From Candidatus Eiseniibacteriota bacterium (lineage in GTDB: Bacteria; Arandabacterota; Arandabacteria; JAGLYR01), in NCBI GenBank assembly GCA_023132135.1, contig JAGLYR010000123.1, positions 1 through 11,413 on the forward strand: a DNA stretch of 11,413 nt, read 5' to 3'. The position numbers and the translations under genes are program-made. Positions 6,701-11,413 of this stretch are shown piece by piece. The notes below the pieces were generated by a model that made no database searches, was not told where the DNA came from, and saw nothing but the letters and a program-made list of their open reading frames with translations. The first letter of the stretch is position 1, and each line of letters starts with the position of its first letter.

Positions 6701-6722
6701 AGTTGTGCCGGAGTTGTGCCGG
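6701..6722. repeat. Tandem 11-bp repeat, possible operator
   Basis: AGTTGTGCCGG occurs twice head to tail, and CAACT-TCTTC-AGTTG (6691-6705) forms a dyad with the first copy. It lies about 90 bases upstream of the candidate promoter of the XRE-type regulator. A further hairpin, AGGGAA/TTCCCT, follows at 6728-6746. A role as a binding site is inference. Confidence 0.35.
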
Positions 6723-6844
6723 GTTTCAGGGAACCGCAGATTCCCTAGCGAATCACGCTCCAGTGGAACGAAAAAAAGAAACCGGTGTTCAGGGGATGGA
6801 AAGAGCTAAAGATTGAGCTTGTCTCGCCGATTATCCATCCAGAT

Positions 6845-6889
6845 GTGGACCAGGACAGGATGGATCCACCATTTCGACGTCTGACGTCT
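6845..6889. promoter_or_regulatory. Dyad and tandem repeat upstream of the HTH gene
   Basis: GTGGA at 6845-6849 is mirrored by TCCAC at 6865-6869, followed by two adjacent GACGTCT copies (6876-6889) that end 26 bases before the GTG start. They could be operator sites. I could not find a convincing -35/-10 pair for this gene. Confidence 0.25.
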
Positions 6890-6915
6890 TCCGTACTCCA
6901 AGGGAGGAGTGACTT

Positions 6916-7119
6916 GTGAAGAGCGTGCTTGAAGACACCATTCTCGACATCGGCGATGCGGCAGACTACCTCCGAATCAAGAAGTGGACCCTGTACCGCC
7001 TGGCCAAAAAGGGCAAAGTCCCTGGAGTGAAGATCGGCGGGCAGTGGAGGTTCAAGAAGGAAGTCTTGGACCAGCTTTTCCTGGAATCCAGCTCGTCTGG
7101 CAGACAGGAACCGAACTAG
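6916..7119 (+). CDS. Small excisionase-family (HTH_17, MerR-like) DNA-binding protein
   Basis: The protein has 67 residues from GTG at 6916, with GGGAGGAG ending seven bases before it. Residues 8-58 are the complete excisionase-type winged helix: ILDIGDAADYLRIKKWTLYRLAKKG, then VPGVKIGGQWRFKKEVLDQLF. The domain binds DNA. Family members act as phage excisionases or, as is likelier here, as small chromosomal regulators, since no integrase, attachment site or phage gene is present. The rest is a short Ser-rich tail (ESSSSGRQEPN). Its stop TAG lies inside a CTAGCCTG repeat. It starts 429 bases from the divergent receiver-XRE-cupin gene and could share control with it, but no direct evidence links them. 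Confidence 0.85.
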   Translation: MKSVLEDTILDIGDAADYLRIKKWTLYRLAKKGKVPGVKIGGQWRFKKEVLDQLFLESSSSGRQEPN

Positions 7120-7178
7120 CCTGCATTTCTAGCCTGGACTGTGTACAAATCCTCCCGGATTTGTACACAGTCCAGGCT
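7116..7178. repeat. CTAGCCTG repeat fragment plus perfect 22-bp hairpin
   Basis: CTAGCCTGCATTTCT (7116-7130) matches the start of the 1461-1736 element, then is cut short by a second CTAGCCTG at 7129. That second copy opens a hairpin with perfect 22-base arms at 7131-7152 and 7157-7178 (AGCCTGGACTGTGTACA...) and a 4-base TCCC loop. The arms resemble the ATTATGCAC variant at 154-175. The first TAG is the stop of the HTH gene. It may end transcription, but no T-run follows. Confidence 0.65.
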
Positions 7179-7196
7179 GGGCAATAGAAGAGAAGT

Positions 7197-7226
7197 AGAC
7201 AATATTGCGATCTATTGTCTGTTTTT
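7197..7226 (+). terminator. Weak candidate terminator
   Basis: AGACAAT (7197-7203) pairs perfectly with ATTGTCT (7214-7220), followed by G and five T. The stem is AT-rich with a 10-base loop, so termination would be inefficient. It is placed suitably downstream of the small HTH gene. Confidence 0.3.
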
Positions 7227-7486
7227 CTGTCCGACAAAGCACTTCCCTCGCCGTACTGTTCGGCGATCCTCGCTCTCTCGCTCTAATGTCTAATCTCTAT
7301 TGCTCTGCTGCTCTGCACCTGCGTATTCACTCTGTTGCATACTTGGTATCCAGAACTGGGCGGAATCCTGACGGCTGGGAATCTCGCGCGAGAGGATAGA
7401 CGGCTAGGTTTCAGATTGCTAACTCCTTTGTAAATCAAGGGAGTAAGTGGCCACGGGTGCCAACGGCATTCCCCAGGACGCGAATG
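7227..7486. other. Gene-free stretch with small palindromes
   Basis: No open frame here looks like a protein. A CT-rich low-complexity segment lies at about 7268-7320. TCTCGCGCGAGA (7382-7393) is a perfect palindrome. ACTCCTTTG/CAAGGGAGT (7422-7444) forms a 9-bp stem with one wobble. TGCC-AAC-GGCA near 7457-7468 lies just upstream of the sigma-54 promoter, where an activator could bind. Confidence 0.35.
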
Positions 7487-7502
7487 TGGCATAGGAGTTG
7501 CA
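7487..7502 (+). promoter_or_regulatory. Sigma-54 promoter (-24/-12)
   Basis: TGGCATAGGAGTTGCA keeps GG (7488-7489) and GC (7500-7501) with exactly the required 10 bases between them, and the full TGGCA and TTGCA blocks. Transcription would start near 7513, rightward. The first supported gene downstream starts at 7899, so it makes either a long leader or a non-coding RNA. The sigma-54 activator encoded at 8297 is an obvious candidate to drive it. Confidence 0.65.
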
Positions 7503-7730
7503 CTAACCTGATAGTCGGCAGCGACCAGTACTCTCCGGACTTGCAGACTCCGGGGAGGGCAGGCTCGGGGAATTGCTAGTCAACCCCGGGTGGGGAGTCA
7601 AGGGCGTCGGATTTGAGTACCAGGGAGAAGGGTAGGCGTTATCCGGGTCGGGAAGAAGACAGGTTTCGGCCTGTCCCCAGCTTCGGGAACCCAGGGGCCT
7701 CCAGGTGCTCGACCTCCGGATTCGGCGCCC
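7503..7730 (+). other. Transcribed but non-coding stretch, possibly structured
   Basis: No start with a binding site opens a useful frame. Visible stems are CTCTCCGG/CCGGGGAG (near 7531-7557, one wobble) and GACAGG-TTTCGG-CCTGTC (near 7659-7676). TCGGGAACCCAGGGGC at 7683-7698 is identical to 1774-1789 in the other long gene-free region. A leader or small RNA is possible. Confidence 0.35.
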
Positions 7731-7759
7731 TTGACACGTTCCCCTCAATGGCGTATAAT
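7731..7759 (+). promoter_or_regulatory. Perfect-consensus sigma-70 promoter
   Basis: TTGACA (7731-7736) and TATAAT (7754-7759) are separated by exactly 17 bases. Transcription would start near 7766 and run through the small exported gene and the sigma-54 activator, after a leader of about 130 bases. Confidence 0.75.
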
Positions 7760-7898
7760 GATTTAAGCACGTAACAGAGGCATGGAGGGGGTTGCCGCCA
7801 TTGGCCGGGAGCATGCATCAGTTGGGCTGGAGCCCGGCTCTGGGTTGGTTTCGGGAGGGTGGTCGGCACTCTTCTCGAGTTCTCAGGGGGTAGTTGCG

Positions 7899-8207
7899 AT
7901 GCGGTGGGCCACTATCTGTTTGCTGGTTGTCTGGTTCGTGGTTGCCGGTTTCTCTTCGTGGGCGACGGCCGATGGGCCGGGTTGGGTCCCGCAGGAGTTC
8001 AAGAGGGGCGGGGGCGACGAACTGGAGTCCTGCGGGCGCTTTGATCCTGCAGGAGGGGACGGCGGCATGGGCCTCATGCCGGCGGCGCCGACTACGGTGC
8101 CGGACAACGGTGTGGAGATTCGTTCGTCCTATGAGCCCAGGGTGAGCCCGTTCACCTGGTCAGATGCACTGTGGTGGGTGATGTTCCACCTCCTGTGGCT
8201 GTGGTGA
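7899..8207 (+). CDS. Small exported protein with a Trp-rich C-terminus, family not recognised
   Basis: The 102-residue protein starts at ATG 7899, eight bases after AGGGGG. Residues 1-24 are a clear signal peptide (MRWATICLLVVWFVVAGFSS, then an ATA-D cleavage site), leaving about 78 residues. The middle is Gly/Pro/Asp-rich and low in predicted structure, with one Cys (Cys45). The last 16 residues, 87-102, are strikingly aromatic: Trp at 87, 92, 93, 100 and 102 in WSDALWWVMFHLLWLW. The in-frame ATG at 7782 would add 39 residues but has a binding site only one base away and would bury the signal peptide. It is the first gene below the consensus promoter and lies 89 bases before the TPR-sigma-54 activator, probably in one transcript. 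A secreted signal or an envelope peptide are both possible. I cannot assign a function. Confidence 0.65.
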   Translation: MRWATICLLVVWFVVAGFSSWATADGPGWVPQEFKRGGGDELESCGRFDPAGGDGGMGLMPAAPTTVPDNGVEIRSSYEPRVSPFTWSDALWWVMFHLLWLW

Positions 8208-8296
8208 GCTGTCAGTAGTCGTTTGGGACGGGGACCGATTCGCGATGCGCGCGGGTTGCCTGTCGCTGTCCACAGTGGATTGTTCGGAGGACCACT

Positions 8297-11200
8297 GTGA
8301 AGCACGAGCGGCGCGATCGATCTCATAGGTCCGGAAAGGGCCATCCCCAGAAGGAGAACCTGCAACCGACCGACAGTCTGAGGTTGCTGGAAGATCTGGG
8401 GGACATCTATTTCTCCGCGGACGCCTATCCTCAGGCGCTCGAGCAGTACAAGCATGCCCTCTCAAACGTTTCCCCTGAAGAGGGTCTTGATCTCCATCTC
8501 CAGGTTGTCCGCTGTCACCATGCTCAAGGCGAGTACCAGGAAGCTCTCGAAGCACTCTCCCGCATTGAGGAAACCTGCGCATCCAATCTGGATTCCCGGG
8601 CCCGCGGTGTGCTGCTCGCCCTGTATGGTCACACGTTCCGGGCGCTGGGCCAGTACGAGCAGGCCAAGGAGGCTTGTGAGGGTGCCCTGGATGCCTTGCG
8701 CGGCAGCGGAGAGGACCGGGAGATCGCCAGCGTGGGGCTGTGTTTGGGGGCTGTCCTTCACCGCCAGGGACTGCTGGAGCGAGCGCGACGGATGTACGAG
8801 GATGCTCTCTCATACTACCGGCAGGTCGGCGATCAGACCGGTGTCGCGATGGCCTTCAACAATCTGGGCCTCGTGTACATGAACCTCTGCCAGTGGGCCC
8901 GGGCCGCCGAGTACCTGGTGGAGGCGCGGGAAATCGCCGAGGTGCAGGGCAACTACGCCAAGGTGGCCGTCCGCACAGCCAACCTGGGGATTATCCGCTT
9001 TCACCAAGGTCGCTGGAAAGAGGCGGACCAGAACTTCCGGCGGGCTCTCCGGGTGTACCGGGAAATCGGATACTCGAGGGGCACGGCCAAGGTGTCCATA
9101 GAGCTGGCCCGCCTTGAGAGGGTGCGAAGGCGCTGGGGTCGCGCGCAGGCGCTACTGGAGGAAGGTCTCCGGCTGAGTCAGGAAAACGGCTACAAGCGGG
9201 AAATCTCGGTGGCTCATGAGTTCCTCGGCGAGCTCAACCATGATCTGGCGCGCTTTGAGGAGGCTGAGAGCCACTACAGCCGGGGGTTGGAGCTGGCTGA
9301 GGTGATTGCTCCCCAGAGCGATCATGTCTCGGAGATCTGCAGGCGCTGGGCAGAGCTGTCGGTAGCTTCGGGCGATGCCGGACAAGCATTGAACCTGGCC
9401 GAGCGGGCTCTGGCCATGGCCATCCGCATCCAGGATCGCCTGGAGGAAGGTCTCTCCCACCGGGCCCTGGGCCGGGCCCACGAGAAGCTGGGTGACAGGG
9501 AGCAGGCGCGGGAACATCTGGAGCAGGCAGCGGAGCACCTGCGGCGGTCCGAGGAGCCCTATGAACTGGCCCGGACTCTCCTGGCCCTTGGGGATTTCTA
9601 CAGCGCTCATCCTGCTCAGGGCAGCGACGAAAAATCTCTCGATCTTCTGCGGGAGGCGGGGGAAATCCTTGAGAGTCTGGGTGACCGGCGGGGGTCGGCT
9701 TCTGCGGTCATTCACATGGCCCGGTTGCTGTTGAGATTGGGCCGGGCGGACGGATGCCTGGGGCTTCTCGATCGGGCTGAGACGCTTCTCGAGGAAGAGC
9801 GTGAAGGGAAGGAAAGCGGTCAGATCGAGGCCCTGAGAGGGGAAGTGGAGAAACACCTGTTGCTGGAGGCCTGTTCTGACGAGAACCGGCTGGCTCTCTT
9901 TGCCCGCTGGGGAGAAGGTAAAGATCGGTCGCCCGCCGGAATGCTGAAGTTGGCTCTCGAAATGGTGGGGGCGGATCGGGGATTCGTCGCACGGGTGTCG
10001 GATACCGGGAAGAACGATATCGAAGTTATTGTGGGCCTCGAAAGACGGCGCGCTGTGGACCTGCTGGAGGATCTTCTGATTGTCGGTGACGAACCGGGCC
10101 CACGTCTGGTTCTGGATGCCGACCGGCGCGAGTCCGGTGGCAGTCAGCTGGTGAAGAGCTATTTCCTGCTGCCACTCAACGTGGGCGTGGGGGTGAAACG
10201 CTGGGTTTACCTGGACAAGGTGGCTGGCGGGTCGGAGGGGCGTTTCGGGAAAAGGGACGTCGACCTGCTCGTGGTTTTCCTGAAAATGGCTTCCCGGGAT
10301 GCAGACCTGGAGACGGAATCCAGGGTTGGCAAACCTGCGGCGACGGGTTCGAAGTGCTGCTCCCTGGAGGACGTGGTGACCGAGGATCCTGCCCTCAAGC
10401 GAATCCTGAAGATGGTGCCGAAGATCAGCTGCAGCAAGCTCTCGGTGCTCCTGCGCGGAGAAACCGGGACGGGCAAGCAAGTTATCGCCGAGGCCATTCA
10501 TTCGTCCAGCGACCGGAGGGACAAGCCTTTTGTGACGGTCAGTTGCGCGGCGCTGCCGGAGGGGTTGCTGGAGACCGAGCTCTTCGGCCATCTTAAGGGT
10601 TCGTTCACGGGCGCGGACCGGGACAAGACAGGGCTCGTGGAGGAAGCGAATGGTGGGACCCTGTTCCTGGATGAGATCGAGAAGGCCAGTGTGGCGGTAC
10701 AGGGCAAGCTCCTGCGGGTGCTGGATACCGGAGAGGTCCGGCCGGTGGGATCGACCCAGTCACACAATGTGGATATCCGGGTCATCTGCGCCACCAGCAA
10801 GATGGATCTTGAGACGGAAATCCGGGAGGGGCGTTTCCTGAGCGACCTCTTCTACCGGCTGAACGATATCATGTTCACGATTCCTCGGCTGCGGGAGCGA
10901 GAGGAGGATGTCCTCGTTCTGGCCGAGTACTTCCGGAACAAGTACAACCGCGAGATGGGAAGGACCGTGACAGGCATCGACCCCGGCGCCAGGGATGCGT
11001 TGAAAGCCTACTCGTGGCCCGGGAACGTTCGCGAACTGGAGAAAGCCATCAAGCTGGCTGTGGTTCTGGCGGACGATGACGGGAGGATCACGCGGGACCT
11101 TCTCCCGCCGGAAGTTGTCCGGGGCAGTATGGGAGGTGAGGTGGCGGGACGCAACGGCGGCACACTAAAGGAAATGGTGGAAGCGATGGAGCGGGAGCAG

Positions 11201-11317
11201 ATCCTGAAAGCTCTGGAGCGCTCCAGCGGGAACAAGAGCGAGGCAGCCCGGATTCTGGGGATTACCCGCAAGGGGCTGGCTAACAAGATCCAGAGGTACA
11301 ATCTGAAGCCTCTGTAG
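8297..11317 (+). CDS. Sigma-54-dependent activator with TPR and GAF sensor regions (TPR-GAF-AAA+-Fis)
   Basis: The protein has 1006 residues from GTG 8297, with CGGAGG six bases upstream. Residues ~33-494 hold about 12 tetratricopeptide repeats, e.g. NNLGLVYMNLCQWARAAEYL. Residues ~545-670 look like a GAF domain (GADRGFV, LLPLNVGVGVKRWVYLD). Residues ~687-945 are the AAA+ activator domain: Walker A GETGTGKQ (721-728), GSFTGA (768-773) for the sigma-54-contact GAFTGA loop, Walker B GGTLFLDEIE (786-795), sensor I ATSKMD (832-837), FLSDLFYRL (847-855) and WPGNVREL (907-914). Residues ~957-1006 are the Fis-type HTH (GNKSEAARILGITRKGL). There is no receiver, so control is probably by protein or ligand binding to the TPR/GAF part. 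Oddities: Ser replaces Ala in GAFTGA; the first Arg of the usual FRxDLYYRL is Leu848, with Arg854 kept. Confidence 0.95.
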   Translation: MKHERRDRSHRSGKGHPQKENLQPTDSLRLLEDLGDIYFSADAYPQALEQYKHALSNVSPEEGLDLHLQVVRCHHAQGEYQEALEALSRIEETCASNLDSRARGVLLALYGHTFRALGQYEQAKEACEGALDALRGSGEDREIASVGLCLGAVLHRQGLLERARRMYEDALSYYRQVGDQTGVAMAFNNLGLVYMNLCQWARAAEYLVEAREIAEVQGNYAKVAVRTANLGIIRFHQGRWKEADQNFRRALRVYREIGYSRGTAKVSIELARLERVRRRWGRAQALLEEGLRLSQENGYKREISVAHEFLGELNHDLARFEEAESHYSRGLELAEVIAPQSDHVSEICRRWAELSVASGDAGQALNLAERALAMAIRIQDRLEEGLSHRALGRAHEKLGDREQAREHLEQAAEHLRRSEEPYELARTLLALGDFYSAHPAQGSDEKSLDLLREAGEILESLGDRRGSASAVIHMARLLLRLGRADGCLGLLDRAETLLEEEREGKESGQIEALRGEVEKHLLLEACSDENRLALFARWGEGKDRSPAGMLKLALEMVGADRGFVARVSDTGKNDIEVIVGLERRRAVDLLEDLLIVGDEPGPRLVLDADRRESGGSQLVKSYFLLPLNVGVGVKRWVYLDKVAGGSEGRFGKRDVDLLVVFLKMASRDADLETESRVGKPAATGSKCCSLEDVVTEDPALKRILKMVPKISCSKLSVLLRGETGTGKQVIAEAIHSSSDRRDKPFVTVSCAALPEGLLETELFGHLKGSFTGADRDKTGLVEEANGGTLFLDEIEKASVAVQGKLLRVLDTGEVRPVGSTQSHNVDIRVICATSKMDLETEIREGRFLSDLFYRLNDIMFTIPRLREREEDVLVLAEYFRNKYNREMGRTVTGIDPGARDALKAYSWPGNVRELEKAIKLAVVLADDDGRITRDLLPPEVVRGSMGGEVAGRNGGTLKEMVEAMEREQILKALERSSGNKSEAARILGITRKGLANKIQRYNLKPL

Positions 11318-11343
11318 TGCTACGTGCTGTGCACTACGGAGGG

Positions 11344-11367
11344 GCGACGCATGCGTCGCTTTTTTTT
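11344..11367 (+). terminator. Intrinsic terminator of the activator operon
   Basis: GCGACG pairs with CGTCGC around CATG (11344-11359), followed by eight T (11360-11367). It lies 26 bases after the stop. A weaker GTAGTGC/GCACTAC stem (11314-11337) overlaps the stop codon. Nothing further is visible to the window end. Confidence 0.85.
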
Positions 11368-11413
11368 GTGCTTTCCAATGGGGGATGATTGTTCGTCTTC
11401 TTCCTTCCCCCCG

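Noticed and set aside
6916-7119. Reading the small HTH protein as evidence of a prophage or integrative element
   Set aside because: No integrase, attachment repeats, phage genes or tRNA are present; this fold is common in chromosomal regulators.
7503-7814. 103-codon minus-strand open frame in the gene-free region
   Set aside because: Ser/Pro/Arg-rich shadow composition, no binding site, and it crosses both promoters.
7782-7898. N-terminal extension of the small exported protein from ATG 7782
   Set aside because: The nearest Shine-Dalgarno-like bases are one base from the ATG, and the extension would place 39 residues before the signal peptide.
9152-10591. 479-codon open frame on the minus strand, opposite the activator gene
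   Set aside because: It is antisense to conserved TPR and AAA+ sequence, shows no domain, and is the expected by-product of GC-rich codon use.
1-11413. CRISPR array, tRNA or rRNA
   Set aside because: No regularly spaced direct repeats and no tRNA- or rRNA-like sequence were recognised on either strand.

Overview
This is a GC-rich bacterial chromosomal window with nine genes I can support. Seven are protein genes of recognisable families, one encodes a small exported protein with no family I know, and one belongs to a family whose usual database label is doubtful. There are no rRNA, tRNA, CRISPR or phage genes and no transposase. An uncultured member of the FCB superphylum or a neighbouring candidate phylum is a low-confidence guess. 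It rests on an exported protein of a type I know mainly from Bacteroidetes-like genomes, a stand-alone lamin-tail-domain protein, abundant orphan receivers and a TPR-fused sigma-54 activator.

Layout. 1-186: a fold-back repeat and one end of a dispersed repeat. 187-1464 (+): exported or lipid-anchored protein with a glutamine-amidotransferase-like C-terminal half. 1461-1736: transposase-free inverted-repeat element containing a 110-base hairpin. 1738-1854: potential structured RNA closed by a perfect 12-bp stem. 1855-2043: I see nothing functional. 2044-2924 (+): two single-domain response regulators in an operon. 2896-4512 (-): type I phosphodiesterase-like lipoprotein, overlapping the second regulator tail to tail. 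4513-4797: divergent control region with a repeat copy and a candidate promoter. 4798-5448 (+): secreted lamin-tail-domain protein. 5474-5503: strong hairpin between convergent genes. 5545-6486 (-): receiver-XRE-cupin fusion regulator. 6487-6915: control region with candidate promoter and operator-like repeats. 6916-7119 (+): small excisionase-type DNA-binding protein. 7120-7898: gene-free region with hairpins, a very good sigma-54 promoter and a perfect-consensus sigma-70 promoter. 7899-11317 (+): small exported Trp-rich protein followed by a 1006-residue TPR-GAF-AAA+-Fis activator, ending at a classic terminator.

The theme is signal transduction. There are three receiver proteins, a sigma-54 enhancer-binding protein with a large TPR sensor, and a small HTH protein, set among exported proteins. 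No histidine kinase lies in the window. The two observations I rate highest are: (1) a dispersed repeat starting CTAGCCTG whose TAG is the stop codon of three different genes; and (2) the pairing of a small secreted protein with a TPR-sensor sigma-54 activator, below both a sigma-70 and a sigma-54 promoter. The second resembles, only by analogy, secreted-peptide/TPR-receptor systems.
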